Below the pieces are notes generated by a model. The model ran no database searches. It was not told the DNA's origin and was given only the letters and a program-made list of their open reading frames with translations. Positions 8,835 to 18,217 of a stretch of 64,000 bases of DNA are shown piece by piece (position 1 is the first letter of the stretch; the number at the start of each line of letters is the position of its first letter). Both the position numbers and the translations under genes were made by a program. Source of the DNA: Pseudarthrobacter sp. fls2-241-R2A-127 (lineage in GTDB: Bacteria > Actinomycetota > Actinomycetes > Actinomycetales > Micrococcaceae); NCBI RefSeq assembly GCF_030209355.1, contig NZ_JARVSF010000002.1:62001-126000 (forward strand), given 5' to 3'.

Positions 8835-9857
8835 TCAATCCTTTCGAAGGGCCGTGATGGTTACGGCATCAGGGGTTGTTTGGTGTACTGCCGGAACGGT
8901 GGAACCCGGCAGCGAGGCAGCGGCGGCACCATGGGCCACCGCCTGACGAAGGCAGTCGGCCGGGGCGGATCCCCGGCCGTGGGCGAGCAGGTAGCCGGCC
9001 AGCGCGGAGTCGCCCGCGCCCACCGTGCTGACCGCGGCGACCGGCGGGTGCGTGGCCAGCCACGCGCCGTCGGCCGTTACAAGGACAGCTCCCTTGGAAC
9101 CGAGAGTTGCCAGCACAGCACCCACACCGGAACGAACGACGGCGGCCGCGGCGGCTGCGGCAGCAGCCGGGTCCGCTTCCAGCTCGTCTCCGGTGGCCGG
9201 GGCAAAACCGGCGGCTGCAGCCAGCTCAGCCAGTTCTTCGGCGTTGGGTTTGAGGAGGTCCGGTTTCCCGGAACCTGGGGTTGTTGCGCCGCTGCCCGTT
9301 CCGTCGCCGGAGGTACCGGCGTCGGTCAGGGAAGCGGCCAGGGGCGCACCGGAGGAGTCGACGGCGATCAGCGGCGCAGTGCCGTTGCCCGCCTCCCGGA
9401 TCCGGCGGGCCACCACGGCGTAGAAGTTCTCCGGGAATCCGGGCGGCAGCGAGCCGGCCAGGACCACCCAGCTGGCGCCGCGTGAGCTTTCCAGCAGCAG
9501 CTTGATGAGGGCTTCCTGCTGGTCTGCGGCCAGGACCGGTCCGGGTTCGTTGATCTTGGTGGTCACGCCGCCGGGTTCGGTGAGCGCCACGTTGGTGCGC
9601 AGTGGCTCATCGATGGGCAGGGAGATGAAGGGCACCGCCTGCTCGCGCAGTCCGGTGAGGACGGGATCGCTGTCCGCTCCGGGGAGGACGGCCAGGGACT
9701 CAAGGCCGGACGCCACCAGGGCGCGGGAGACGTTGACTCCCTTGCCGCCGGACTCCTGGCGGACGGAGAGGGCGCGCTGCACCTCGCCGCGGGCCAGCGG
9801 GCCGGGCAGGGCAACGGTGCGGTCGAGGCTGGGATTGGCCGTGAAGGTGACAATCAT
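8835..9857 (-). CDS. fruK: 1-phosphofructokinase
   Basis: It phosphorylates fructose 1-phosphate to fructose 1,6-bisphosphate, the step after FruA. The 340-aa PfkB-family protein shows GGKGVNVSRAL near 37-47 and the anion-hole/catalytic TVGAGDSALAG with Asp283. Residues about 180-198 are a Gly/Ser/Thr-rich insert, and an Ala run follows near 230; both make it longer than the usual 310 residues or so. The start overlaps the fruR stop (ATGA), and the stop abuts fruA. Confidence 0.95.
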   Translation of the reverse strand: MIVTFTANPSLDRTVALPGPLARGEVQRALSVRQESGGKGVNVSRALVASGLESLAVLPGADSDPVLTGLREQAVPFISLPIDEPLRTNVALTEPGGVTTKINEPGPVLAADQQEALIKLLLESSRGASWVVLAGSLPPGFPENFYAVVARRIREAGNGTAPLIAVDSSGAPLAASLTDAGTSGDGTGSGATTPGSGKPDLLKPNAEELAELAAAAGFAPATGDELEADPAAAAAAAAAVVRSGVGAVLATLGSKGAVLVTADGAWLATHPPVAAVSTVGAGDSALAGYLLAHGRGSAPADCLRQAVAHGAAAASLPGSTVPAVHQTTPDAVTITALRKD

Positions 9858-10660
9858 GCGATCACCACGTCTACGCCGGCGTCTTCCAGGGCGGCCGCGA
9901 GTTCCGGCCCGGGTTCACTGTCTGTGATCAAGGTGTCCAGATCTTTCAGGGAGGCGAACTGGACCAGGGTTTCCGTGTCCAGCTTGGAGGAGTCGGCCAA
10001 CACCACAATGCGGCGTGCCGACTGGACGAAGGCTGCCTTGACGGCGGCTTCTTCAGGATCGGGAGTGCTGACGCCAAACGTGGCGTGGATGCCGTTGGTG
10101 CCAACAAAGGCAATGTCCGGGCGGATGCGGGAGGCGGCGTCCACGGTTGCCTGGCCTACGGCCACCTGGGTGATGCCGCGGACGCGTCCGCCCAGGATCT
10201 GCAGGGCAACGCCGGGGACGTTGGAGAGCTTGCTGGCGATGGGAACAGCGTGGGTGATGACCACCAGTTCATGGTGCGGGCCGGTTCCGTCGGACGGCTC
10301 GACGGCGATGCGCCGGGCAAGCATGTCCGCCAGTACCTCGGTGGTGGTCCCGCCGTCCACCAGGACGCTGGCAGATGAGTTGCGGGGGATCAGGTTCAGG
10401 GCGGCTTCAGCGATGCGGATCTTCTGGTCCGGCCGCTGGATGGCCCGTTCGGTAACGCTTTCTTCGGTGGTGCTGAAACGGTCGGCCGCCACGGCGCCGC
10501 CGTGGACGCGGCGGACGGTGCCGGCGTTTTCCAGGGCGGCAAGGTCCCGGCGTACGGTTTCGGTGGTGATGCGGAAGCGCTCAGCAAGCAAGGTCACGCT
10601 GACCCGGCCGTTGCCGGCGACAAGCTCGGCAATCTTTTGCTGGCGCTCTTCGGCGAACAC
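9854..10660 (-). CDS. fruR: DeoR-family transcriptional regulator of the fructose operon
   Basis: The 268-aa protein has an N-terminal DeoR winged helix (QQKIAELVAGNGRVSV... TETVRRDLAALE) and a C-terminal sugar-phosphate sensor domain (VDGGTTTEVLADML, VGTNGIHATFGVSTPD). DeoR regulators of this type repress PTS operons and are released by sugar phosphates such as fructose 1-phosphate; that ligand is inferred here. The GTG start at 10660 is preceded by GGAGGG. It is the first gene of the fruR-fruK-fruA-(ptsH) unit, which suggests autoregulation. Confidence 0.92.
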   Translation of the reverse strand: MFAEERQQKIAELVAGNGRVSVTLLAERFRITTETVRRDLAALENAGTVRRVHGGAVAADRFSTTEESVTERAIQRPDQKIRIAEAALNLIPRNSSASVLVDGGTTTEVLADMLARRIAVEPSDGTGPHHELVVITHAVPIASKLSNVPGVALQILGGRVRGITQVAVGQATVDAASRIRPDIAFVGTNGIHATFGVSTPDPEEAAVKAAFVQSARRIVVLADSSKLDTETLVQFASLKDLDTLITDSEPGPELAAALEDAGVDVVIA

Positions 10661-10719
10661 GTACCCTCCGTTGCGTAGGTTCCTGCGTGACTGGCATCAC
10701 ATTGATGTTGAGTTACTTG

Positions 10720-10770
10720 ACTTTATCTTTGCTTGTGTTGGTTTGTCAATGGAAACCCACACGAAACAAA
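10720..10770 (-). promoter_or_regulatory. fru operon promoter with overlapping operator-like inverted repeat
   Basis: Read on the minus strand, TTGACA (10744-10749) and TAAAGT (10720-10725) are 18 bp apart. An imperfect inverted repeat (arms 10728-10744 and 10753-10770, TTTGTTTCGTGTGGGTTT against TTTGCTTGTGTTGGTTT) brackets the -35 box, as expected for a repressor site. FruR is the natural candidate. Confidence 0.6.
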
Positions 10771-10820
10771 ATCGAGCTGCGGCGGCGTGCGATGGCGACG
10801 TGGGCGGGTTGCTGGGAATA

Positions 10821-10861
10821 CGAAAGCCGGGCCGGTCCGCAATGGACCGGCCCGGCTTTCG
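10821..10861. terminator. Strong hairpin terminator
   Basis: The 18-bp perfect arms (10821-10838 and 10844-10861) with a 5-nt loop lie just past the stop of the DUF6458 gene on the minus strand and upstream of the fru promoter. It would insulate the fru operon from its neighbour. Confidence 0.75.
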
Positions 10862-10912
10862 GGCATGCTGTCGACTCCCGGGGCTTCGCCCGGTTCAGTT
10901 AGCCGGTGGTGG

Positions 10913-11170
10913 CTAGATGCCGCCGTCGCGGGTTTCCTGCCGGGTGATGCGCTCGCCCGTGTTGGGGTCGATGACCGAGCGGGACTCGCTGACGCGGCGG
11001 CTCCGCCCGGGAGACGCCAGGATCAGTGAGGCAATAAGACCGATCACGCCCACGGCGATCAGGATGTAGCCCACCAGTTGCTGGTCCACGAATGGGATCA
11101 GCCCTGGAGTCACGGCCCAGGCAAGGATGGCTCCCAGGGCGATGAGGAAGATTGACGAACCAATTCTCAT
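10913..11170 (-). CDS. DUF6458-type small membrane protein, 85 aa
   Basis: This small actinobacterial membrane protein has two hydrophobic helices (about 4-23 and 33-53), the signature IGSSIFLIALGAILAWAV, and a hydrophilic tail ending near RSVIDPNTGERITRQE. AAGGAG precedes the ATG at 11170. Its function is unknown. A palindrome of the AAG-N4-CTT class lies about 70 bp upstream. Confidence 0.8.
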   Translation of the reverse strand: MRIGSSIFLIALGAILAWAVTPGLIPFVDQQLVGYILIAVGVIGLIASLILASPGRSRRVSESRSVIDPNTGERITRQETRDGGI

Positions 11171-11235
11171 AACGTGCTCCTTATAGCCGCGTCCGGCGCG
11201 GCACTGGATGGGGCATTGCGGAAAGGTACTGCTGC

Positions 11236-11253
11236 AACTACTAAGCATGCTGT
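11236..11253. promoter_or_regulatory. AAGCATGCT palindromic motif (site 1)
   Basis: One strong half-site (ACTAAGCA) and one weaker half surround a GCATGC core, between the DUF6458 gene and the hydrolase at 11338. It resembles the sites at 26361, 45787 and 46800. It is proposed as an operator by comparison only. Confidence 0.35.
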
Positions 11254-11337
11254 CTGTCAGGCGACACGCTACCTCCCGGAGAATCCGGATTCAATCACCC
11301 GGCCGGGGCGGCGCGCATGCCTCGCTACGCTGGTGCG

Positions 11338-11955
11338 GTGGAAACTGTTGTGTGGTCCAAACCCGAAGAGCTGCGTGCGGGCACCCCGTTGCTGGTGATG
11401 ATGCACGGCTACGGCACGGACGAGTCCAGGATGGTGCGCCTCTTTGAGTACCTGCCCCAGGAATTCACGTTCGCCGCGCTGCGCGCTCCCATGCCGATCG
11501 GTGACCAGTGGGGCTGGTTCCTGCTGGACTACTTCCTGGCCAACGATTTCGCCGACGTCATCTCCGCCGCGACCTCCGTGCGGACGTGGGTCGGTTCGGT
11601 CAAGGACCAGCACAGCAGCGTCACCCTGATGGGGTATTCCCAAGGGATGGCGATGGCCAGCACACTCCTGCGGCTGCACCCCGACGACTACACGGCGGTC
11701 GTCGGGCTGTCCGGTTTCGTGCTCAATAACCACCTCCTGTCCACAATGGACTCCTTTGACACCAAGCCGCCGTTCTTCTGGGGGCGGGACAAGGGGGACC
11801 TGGTGATCAACGAGGACGCCACGGCCTATACCGCCGAGTGGCTGGCGGAAAACACGCTGCTGACGGCCCGGACCTATCCGGGCATGGGGCACGCCATGTC
11901 CAAGGCCGAGATGGTGGACGTCAGCGCCTTCCTGCGCCACTACGTGCTGCGCTGA
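11338..11955 (+). CDS. Alpha/beta hydrolase, phospholipase/carboxylesterase (YpfH-like) family
   Basis: The protein of about 205 aa is a probable cytosolic serine esterase. MMHGYGTDES is the oxyanion-hole region, MGYSQGMAMA the nucleophile elbow (GYSQG), and GMGHAMS the catalytic histidine region near the C-terminus. I chose the GTG at 11338 because TACGCT (11326-11331) lies exactly 6 nt upstream, the pattern of a leaderless actinobacterial transcript. The in-frame ATG at 11317 has no ribosome-binding site. The natural ester is unknown. Confidence 0.85.
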   Translation: METVVWSKPEELRAGTPLLVMMHGYGTDESRMVRLFEYLPQEFTFAALRAPMPIGDQWGWFLLDYFLANDFADVISAATSVRTWVGSVKDQHSSVTLMGYSQGMAMASTLLRLHPDDYTAVVGLSGFVLNNHLLSTMDSFDTKPPFFWGRDKGDLVINEDATAYTAEWLAENTLLTARTYPGMGHAMSKAEMVDVSAFLRHYVLR

Positions 11956-11993
11956 ACGGCGGCTGGGCCCTGGCTGGACACGGGAAAAAACAG

Positions 11994-12023
11994 TTGCCAG
12001 TCAAATTTGCAAGCGCTTACACT
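11994..12023 (+). promoter_or_regulatory. Promoter with LacI-type operator in the spacer
   Basis: TTGCCA (11994-11999) and TACACT (12018-12023) are 18 bp apart. TTGCAAGCGCTTACA (about 12008-12021) overlaps the spacer and -10 box. Its AAGCGCTT core is typical of LacI-family operators such as those for maltose or trehalose repressors. It drives the HAD-GH65 pair. Confidence 0.6.
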
Positions 12024-12153
12024 CGTCTGTGGCCATGATCGGTCCTGCAGTGGGCGGACACGGATGTGCTGCTGTGCGCTTAGGCACGGGAGCCTCCTGT
12101 GGCCGTACCGGCGGGGCCGGCTGTCCGCAGACTGAAAGGACACCGCACCGCCG

Positions 12154-12891
12154 ATGACACACCACACGTCACCCGGGACCACCGACTGGACCGGGGCCGC
12201 CGCCATCCTGTTCGACCTGGACGGAGTGCTGACGCCCACAGCCACCGTGCACGAGCGTGCCTGGCAGGAACTGTTCGAGGGCTACCTGGCCTCGCATCCG
12301 GACGTTCCCGGCTACCGCGAAAGCGACTACTTCGACCACATCGACGGCAAGCCCCGCTTCGACGGGGTGCGGGACTTCCTTTCCTCCCGCGGAATCACGC
12401 TGCCCGAAGGCCCGCTCGACGACGACCCTGCCCACGAAACGGTCCAGGGCCTGGGCAACCGGAAGAACAGGCTCTTCAACGACATCGTCAGCGCCGGCGT
12501 CGAACCCTTCGACGGCTCGGTGCGGTTCCTCCACGCCGTCCTGGACCGCGGACTGAAGGTCGCCGTCGTCTCATCCTCCCGAAACGCACCCGCCGTCCTG
12601 CAAGCGGCCGGACTCAGCCACCACTTCCCCGTCGTAGTGGACGGGGTGGTGGCCGCGGAGCAGGGCCTGCCCGGCAAACCCAGCCCGGCCACCTACGAAT
12701 ACGCCGCGAAGCTGCTGGACCTGTCCAGCGCGGAGTGCGTGGTGGTGGAAGACGCCGTGTCCGGTGTGCAGGCCGGACGGGCCGGATCGTTCCACTCCGT
12801 TATTGGGGTGGACCGGGGCGCCGGCCGCCAGACGCTCCTGGACGCCGGGGCCACCCTGGTGGTTAACGACCTTCAGGAACTCATCCCCTAA
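12154..12891 (+). CDS. HAD-superfamily beta-phosphoglucomutase-like hydrolase
   Basis: The 245-aa HAD-IA protein starts its core with ILFDLDGVLTP (nucleophile Asp21, acid/base Asp23). It has the capping-domain substrate segment, VVSSSRNAP, the motif III lysine in GLPGKPSPATYEYA, and motif IV VVVEDAVSGVQAG. Proteins like this next to GH65 enzymes convert beta-glucose 1-phosphate to glucose 6-phosphate. That matches the gene directly downstream, so beta-phosphoglucomutase is the likely activity; a sugar-phosphate phosphatase is the alternative. Confidence 0.85.
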   Translation: MTHHTSPGTTDWTGAAAILFDLDGVLTPTATVHERAWQELFEGYLASHPDVPGYRESDYFDHIDGKPRFDGVRDFLSSRGITLPEGPLDDDPAHETVQGLGNRKNRLFNDIVSAGVEPFDGSVRFLHAVLDRGLKVAVVSSSRNAPAVLQAAGLSHHFPVVVDGVVAAEQGLPGKPSPATYEYAAKLLDLSSAECVVVEDAVSGVQAGRAGSFHSVIGVDRGAGRQTLLDAGATLVVNDLQELIP

Positions 12892-13024
12892 GCCGGTGAT
12901 TCCTGCCCGCCCCGGGCAACCGGTGCCGCTTCCCCCAAGGCAGCACCAATCCGAGCACCGCATTCCCCCCAATATCTCGTGCCCCCGCCGGCGGCACCCA
13001 GCAAGGCCACAAAGGACCCCCACC

Positions 13025-15370
13025 ATGGCAGTCATTACCGCGGACCGCGAACGGTTCCCCGACACCCCCTGGCAACTCGTTGAAACCCGCCACGAGGCGG
13101 GTGATGCGGGAATCCTCGAAACACTGTTTGCCCTTGGAAATGGACATCTGGGCATCCGGGGCGCCCACTGGGCCGCGGCGGATGGCGGCCTTCCGGGCAG
13201 CTTCCTCAACGGGCTGCACGAAATCTGGGATATCAAGCATGCAGAAAACGCGTTCGGGTTCGCCCGGACCGGTCAACGCATCCTCTACATTCCGGACGCC
13301 AACAACTTCACCGTGGTGGTGGATGGCGAAAGCCTCAGCCTCGCCGAGTCCGAGGTCGTGGAATACCGGCGGACCGTTGACTTCTCCACCGGAATCTACG
13401 AATGCCGCATCACCTGGCAGTGCCGGTCCGGGGCGGCCGTGACCACCACCGAACGCCGCGCCGTGGGCTTCGAGTCCCGCGGCTGCCTTGGCATCTCCCT
13501 CGAAGTGGCCACGGACCGGCAGGTCTCGCTGGATGTCACCTCCCTGGTCATCAACCGCCAGGACCAGCCGGTGGAGGACCACTCCGTGCACGATCCGCGG
13601 CGCTCCGGCCGCCACGCCGGGCGCGTGCTGCTCCCGGTACGCCTTGACGGCGGCGACGGTTCGCTGCGCCTCTCGTGGGAAGCCGCAGAATCCAAGCAGC
13701 GGGTAGGCCTGGCCGTGGACCACTGGACCTCTCCCGGACACCAGCCCTTCGAAACCCTGGTGGACCAGGACGACAGCAGTGTCCGCTATGTCCTGGCAGT
13801 AGACCCGGACGAACCCTTCCGGCTGGAAAAGAGCGTGAGCTACGCTGCCGGCCGCCGCGTCCAGGACCCCGACGTGGACGCAGCCGCGGTGGCCGAGGAA
13901 GCCCTCCGCCCGGTCAACGAGATCTTTGCCGAGAGCATGGCCCACTACCGCAACTACTGGGCCACCTCAGACATTGTGGTGGGCGGCGGCAGCCCCGGGC
14001 TGCAGCAGGCCATCCGGTGGAACCTCTTCCAGCTGGCCCAGGCCACTGCCCGTGCCGACGTTGCCGGCATCCCCGCCAAGGGCGTGACCGGCTCCGGGTA
14101 CGAGGGGCACTACTTCTGGGACCAGGAGGTGTACCTGCTGCCGTACCTCACCTACACCAATCCCGACGGCGCGCGGCGGGTGCTGGAGTTCCGCCACGGC
14201 ATGCTCCCCGAGGCAAAGATCCGGGCCAAGGAACTGAGCGTGGATGGTGCGCTCTTCCCGTGGCGCACCATCAACGGGCTGGAGGCCAGCGCGTATTACG
14301 CTGCCGGAACGGCACAGTTCCACATCGCTGCGGCGATCGCCTTCGCCACGAACCGGTACCTCTGGGCCACCGGCGATGAAGCGTTCCGGGACGGGATGGG
14401 CGCTGAACTGCTCATCGAGACAGCCCGGATGTGGATATCCCTGGGCTTCTTCGGCAAGGACGGCCTCTTCCACATCCACGGCGTCACCGGCCCGGACGAG
14501 TACACCGCCGTGGTCAACGACAACCTGTACACCAACGTGATGGCACGCTTCAATCTGCGGACCGCGGCGGCGCTGGACCACCCCGGGATCGAGGACGCCG
14601 AACGCGAAATGTGGGAGCAGGCTGCCAACCGGATGCAGTTGCCCTTCGATGAGGATCTGAAGGTGCACTCCCAGGACAACGACTTCATGAGCCTGGAGGC
14701 CTGGGACTGGACTACCCCGCGGTCAAAGTACCCCCTGCTGCTGCACTTCCACCCGCTGGTGATCTACCGCCACCAGGTGCTCAAGCAGGCGGACACGGTC
14801 TTGGCCATGTTCCTGCAGTGGCAGGACTTCTCGGCGCAGGAGAAGCAGCGCGCCTTCGACTTCTACGATCCCATCACCACCGGCGACTCCACCCTTTCTG
14901 CCTGCGTGCAAGGGATCATGGCGGCCGAGGTGGGGTATTCGAAGGAAGCCTTGGACCACTTCACCAGTGCAGCGTTCATCGACCTGGACGACACCCACGG
15001 CAACACGATCGACGGCGTCCACATCGCCTCCACCGGCGGCGTGTGGAGTTCGCTGGTGTGCGGCTTCGCGGGCATGCGGGACCAGGGGCCGGTCCCGTTC
15101 TTCGATCCGCGCCTGCCGGCCGAATGGGACACGCTGGCCTTCCACCTGAAAGTCAGGGGGCGCCTGCTGCTGGTCCAGCTCGCGTCGGGTTCCATCACGC
15201 TGGCCGTGCAGGAAGGCGACCCCCTGGAAGTTGACGTCCGGGGTCAACGTGTCCTGGTAGACGGGCAGGGCGTTCAGGTTCCGCTGGAACCGGTCGCCGT
15301 CCCCGAGCCAACGGTCTTCCCCAGTGGACTGCCGACGGCGAGCATCCCCGTGGTGCGCGGCAACAGCTGA
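13025..15370 (+). CDS. Glycoside hydrolase family 65, probable maltose- or trehalose-type phosphorylase
   Basis: The 781-aa cytosolic enzyme cleaves an alpha-linked glucose disaccharide with phosphate to give beta-glucose 1-phosphate and glucose. It has the GH65 N-terminal beta-sandwich and an (alpha/alpha)6 barrel. The general acid is Glu492 in GPDEYTAVVNDN. HIASTGGVWSS matches the phosphate-binding loop of phosphorylases. AAAGGA precedes the ATG at 13025 by 8 nt. With the upstream HAD gene it forms a two-step route into glycolysis. The exact disaccharide (maltose, trehalose, kojibiose or other) cannot be fixed from sequence reading alone. Confidence 0.9.
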   Translation: MAVITADRERFPDTPWQLVETRHEAGDAGILETLFALGNGHLGIRGAHWAAADGGLPGSFLNGLHEIWDIKHAENAFGFARTGQRILYIPDANNFTVVVDGESLSLAESEVVEYRRTVDFSTGIYECRITWQCRSGAAVTTTERRAVGFESRGCLGISLEVATDRQVSLDVTSLVINRQDQPVEDHSVHDPRRSGRHAGRVLLPVRLDGGDGSLRLSWEAAESKQRVGLAVDHWTSPGHQPFETLVDQDDSSVRYVLAVDPDEPFRLEKSVSYAAGRRVQDPDVDAAAVAEEALRPVNEIFAESMAHYRNYWATSDIVVGGGSPGLQQAIRWNLFQLAQATARADVAGIPAKGVTGSGYEGHYFWDQEVYLLPYLTYTNPDGARRVLEFRHGMLPEAKIRAKELSVDGALFPWRTINGLEASAYYAAGTAQFHIAAAIAFATNRYLWATGDEAFRDGMGAELLIETARMWISLGFFGKDGLFHIHGVTGPDEYTAVVNDNLYTNVMARFNLRTAAALDHPGIEDAEREMWEQAANRMQLPFDEDLKVHSQDNDFMSLEAWDWTTPRSKYPLLLHFHPLVIYRHQVLKQADTVLAMFLQWQDFSAQEKQRAFDFYDPITTGDSTLSACVQGIMAAEVGYSKEALDHFTSAAFIDLDDTHGNTIDGVHIASTGGVWSSLVCGFAGMRDQGPVPFFDPRLPAEWDTLAFHLKVRGRLLLVQLASGSITLAVQEGDPLEVDVRGQRVLVDGQGVQVPLEPVAVPEPTVFPSGLPTASIPVVRGNS

Positions 15371-15380
15371 TACCCGGCTG

Positions 15381-16394
15381 CTAGCCCGCCAGGAGGGTGG
15401 CGGCTTCTTGGCGGGTGGTGCCGGAGTCCTGGATGCCTTCGGCGATGTGGGCGAGTTCGGCGGGGATGTCGCGGCCTTTTTTGCGCATGGCGGTGGCCCA
15501 GAGCCGGCCGGCGCGGTAGGAGGAGCGGACCAGGGGGCCGGACATGACGCCGAGGAACCCGATCTCCTCCGCTTCCTGCTGCAGCTCCACGAACTCCTGC
15601 GGCTTGACCCAGCGGTCCACCGGCAGGTGGCGCTCGGACGGACGGAGGTACTGGGTGATGGTGATCAGGTCGCAGCCGGCCTCGTGGAGGTCGCGGAGGG
15701 CTTCGGAGATTTCCTCGCGGGTCTCGCCCATGCCCAGGATGAGGTTGGATTTGGTGACCATCCCGTGGTTGCGGCCCTGGGTGATGACGTCCAGGGAGCG
15801 GTCGTAGCGGAATGCCGGGCGGATCCGCTTGAAGATCCGGGGGACGGTTTCGACGTTGTGCGCGAAGACCTCGGGCTTGGAGTCGCAGATCGCCTGGATG
15901 TGCTCCGGGTTGCCGGAGAAATCGGGGATGAGCAGTTCGACGCCGGTGCCGGGGTTCAGTTCGTGGATCTTGCGGACGGTTTCGGCGTAGAGCCAGACGC
16001 CTTCGTCTTCAAGGTCGTCGCGGGCCACACCGGTGACGGTGGCGTAGCGCAGGGCCATGGATTGGACCGAGCGGGCCACCTTGGTGGGTTCGAACATGTC
16101 CACGGGGGAGGGTTTGCCGGTGTCGATCTGGCAGAAGTCGCAGCGGCGGGTGCATTCGGAGCCGCCGATCAGGAAGGTCGCTTCCTTGTCTTCCCAGCAT
16201 TCGAAGATGTTGGGGCAGCCGGCCTCTTCGCAGACGGTGTGCAGGCCTTCCTTCTTCACCAGGTTCTTGAGCTGGACGAACTCCGGGCCCATCTGGACCT
16301 TGGCCTTGATCCACTCCGGCTTGCGCTCCACCGGGACGGCAGCGTTGCGCTGCTCGATCCGCAGCATCTTCCGGCCTTCAGGTGCCAATGTCAT
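15381..16394 (-). CDS. lipA: Lipoyl synthase
   Basis: This radical-SAM enzyme inserts two sulfurs into protein-bound octanoyl groups to make lipoate. The 337 residues contain the auxiliary cluster cysteines C55, C60 and C66 ([12 protein letters not shown]) and the SAM cluster motif CTRRCDFC (C81, C85, C88). It is the last gene of the glycine/serine cluster and 55 bp from sdaA. That makes sense because GcvH needs lipoylation. lipB is not in the window. It converges on GH65 with a 10-bp gap. Confidence 0.97.
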   Translation of the reverse strand: MTLAPEGRKMLRIEQRNAAVPVERKPEWIKAKVQMGPEFVQLKNLVKKEGLHTVCEEAGCPNIFECWEDKEATFLIGGSECTRRCDFCQIDTGKPSPVDMFEPTKVARSVQSMALRYATVTGVARDDLEDEGVWLYAETVRKIHELNPGTGVELLIPDFSGNPEHIQAICDSKPEVFAHNVETVPRIFKRIRPAFRYDRSLDVITQGRNHGMVTKSNLILGMGETREEISEALRDLHEAGCDLITITQYLRPSERHLPVDRWVKPQEFVELQQEAEEIGFLGVMSGPLVRSSYRAGRLWATAMRKKGRDIPAELAHIAEGIQDSGTTRQEAATLLAG

Positions 16395-16449
16395 GATCGT
16401 GTTCCTTTGTTCGGGTCTTGCCGTTGGCTGAGGTTCCCAGCGCGTGCGG

Positions 16450-17889
16450 TCAGCATTCGACGACGTTGACGGCGAGGCCGCCCATGGCGGTTTCTTTGTA
16501 TTTGTGGGACATGTCTTTGCCGGTTTCGCGCATGGTGATGATGACTTCGTCGAGGGAGACGCGGTGGGTCCCGTCGCCCCAGAGCGCCATTTTGGCGGCG
16601 TTGATGGCTTTCGCGGCGGCGATCGCGTTCCGTTCGATGCAGGGGACCTGGACCAGGCCGCCGATCGGGTCGCAGGTCAGGCCCAGGTTGTGTTCCATCG
16701 CGATTTCCGCGGCGTTCTCCACCTGCGCCGGGGACCCGCCCATGACTTCTGCCAGGCCCGCGGCGGCCATTGAGGACGCGGACCCCACTTCGCCCTGGCA
16801 GCCGACCTCGGCCCCGGAGATCGAGGCCTGTTCCTTGTACAGCACCCCGACGGCGGCCGCGGCGAGCAGGAACCGCACCACCACACCGTCCCGGTCTTCC
16901 TGCGTGGCGGTGTCCATGCCCGGGGCGAAATGCAGGGCGTAAAACAACACCGCGGGAATGATCCCGGCCGCCCCGTTGGTCGGGGCGGTGACCACCCGGC
17001 CGCCGGAGGCGTTCTCCTCGTTGACCGCCAACGCCACCAGGTTCACCCATTCCTGCCAATACCTGGGATCGAACGGGCCCGCGTCCCACGCCGCGTCCGC
17101 GTCCGTGTCCTGCCCGTCGGCGCATTCCTTCTTCAACCGCTCAAACCAGTCCGGGGCGCGGCGGCGGACCTTCAACCCGCCCGGCAACACCCCGTCCCGC
17201 TTTAACGAGGCCGCCACGCAGGCTTCCATCACGGACCAGATGTGCAGCAACCCGGACCGGATCTCCTCCACGGTGCGCGAGGCTTTCTCGTTGACCAGCA
17301 TCACATCAGCGATCCCCAGGCCGGTCACGGCGCAATGCTCCAACAACTCCGCCGCGGTCCGGAACGGCAGCGGCAACTCCTCCTTGGACGCCTCCAGCTC
17401 CTGCCGGGCCGCGTCTTCCTCACCCTCCCGGACGATGAACCCGCCACCAACCGAGAAAAACGTCGCCGCACGCACCACCGAACCGGCATCATCGGTGACG
17501 GTGAACGTCATCCCGTTCGTGTGCCGCGGCAACACCGTCAACGGACGCAACACCATATCGCCCACCCCGTACGGCAACGCCACGGCCCCGGCCAGGTTCA
17601 CCACCCCGGTCTCCGCGATAGAAGCCAGCCGCTCCTCCACCTCCGCCGGCAGGATCAACTCCGGGTGGAACCCCTCCAACCCCAACAAGATCGCGGTCAT
17701 CGTCCCATGCCCATGCCCCGTCGCAGCCAACGACCCATACAAATCCACCCGCAACGACGCCACCTCAGGGAGCTTCCCAGAGGCTTTGAGCTCCTCCGCA
17801 AACACAGCAGCAGCCCGCATCGGCCCCACCGTATGAGACGACGACGGACCAATCCCAATCGAAAACAGATCAAAGACTCCGACGGCCAT
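16450..17889 (-). CDS. sdaA: L-serine ammonia-lyase (L-serine dehydratase), single chain, iron-sulfur type
   Basis: It converts L-serine to pyruvate and ammonia using a [4Fe-4S] cluster. The 479-aa chain has the beta domain ([19 protein letters not shown]) followed by the alpha domain. Likely cluster cysteines are C364 ([10 protein letters not shown]), C406 and C417 ([17 protein letters not shown]). The protein ends in Cys479 (VVEC); in the studied Legionella enzyme the C-terminal cysteine folds into the active site as a cluster ligand. AAGGA precedes the ATG. It completes glycine-to-serine-to-pyruvate catabolism with the upstream gcv and glyA genes. Confidence 0.95.
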   Translation of the reverse strand: MAVGVFDLFSIGIGPSSSHTVGPMRAAAVFAEELKASGKLPEVASLRVDLYGSLAATGHGHGTMTAILLGLEGFHPELILPAEVEERLASIAETGVVNLAGAVALPYGVGDMVLRPLTVLPRHTNGMTFTVTDDAGSVVRAATFFSVGGGFIVREGEEDAARQELEASKEELPLPFRTAAELLEHCAVTGLGIADVMLVNEKASRTVEEIRSGLLHIWSVMEACVAASLKRDGVLPGGLKVRRRAPDWFERLKKECADGQDTDADAAWDAGPFDPRYWQEWVNLVALAVNEENASGGRVVTAPTNGAAGIIPAVLFYALHFAPGMDTATQEDRDGVVVRFLLAAAAVGVLYKEQASISGAEVGCQGEVGSASSMAAAGLAEVMGGSPAQVENAAEIAMEHNLGLTCDPIGGLVQVPCIERNAIAAAKAINAAKMALWGDGTHRVSLDEVIITMRETGKDMSHKYKETAMGGLAVNVVEC

Positions 17890-18217
17890 AACAATTCCTT
17901 ACTAAAACTCTGATTCGTTTCGTGTTGCCGGGGTGGGTGCGCCTGGCCGAATTCCTCCGCGTGCTCGGTCGCGAAGACGCCCGCTAAGCGGACGTGACGC
18001 TCCCTTAGACGCACGTCTCCGGAATCCGCCCAGTCGCCAACGCACGTCACCAAAGCGACGCGGCAGGCAGGTAACGTCGTGCCCACGAGCGCCGGCGGAG
18101 CCGGACTTTTCGAAAGCGTGCGTCAAAGCGAGGAACGAGCAGCACGCGTGAAAATGTCCGGTCCGCCGTCGCGAAGGTGACCACGGGGCAAACCAAGGAT
18201 GGTAGTCCCGTGGGTGA
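17890..18217. other. Structured intergenic region between glyA and sdaA, no gene seen
   Basis: About 330 bp separates glyA from sdaA within an otherwise tight same-strand cluster. It holds an imperfect hairpin with arms of about 20 bp (near 18094-18112 and 18147-18166, GGCGGA...CCGGAC...TTTTC and complement), a smaller one near 17991-18016 (GACGTG...CACGTC), and GTAGTC...GACTAC at 18202-18221 across the glyA stop. No ORF in it has convincing codon use. It could be a dispersed repeat, a processing site or a leader of sdaA-lipA. Confidence 0.5.
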
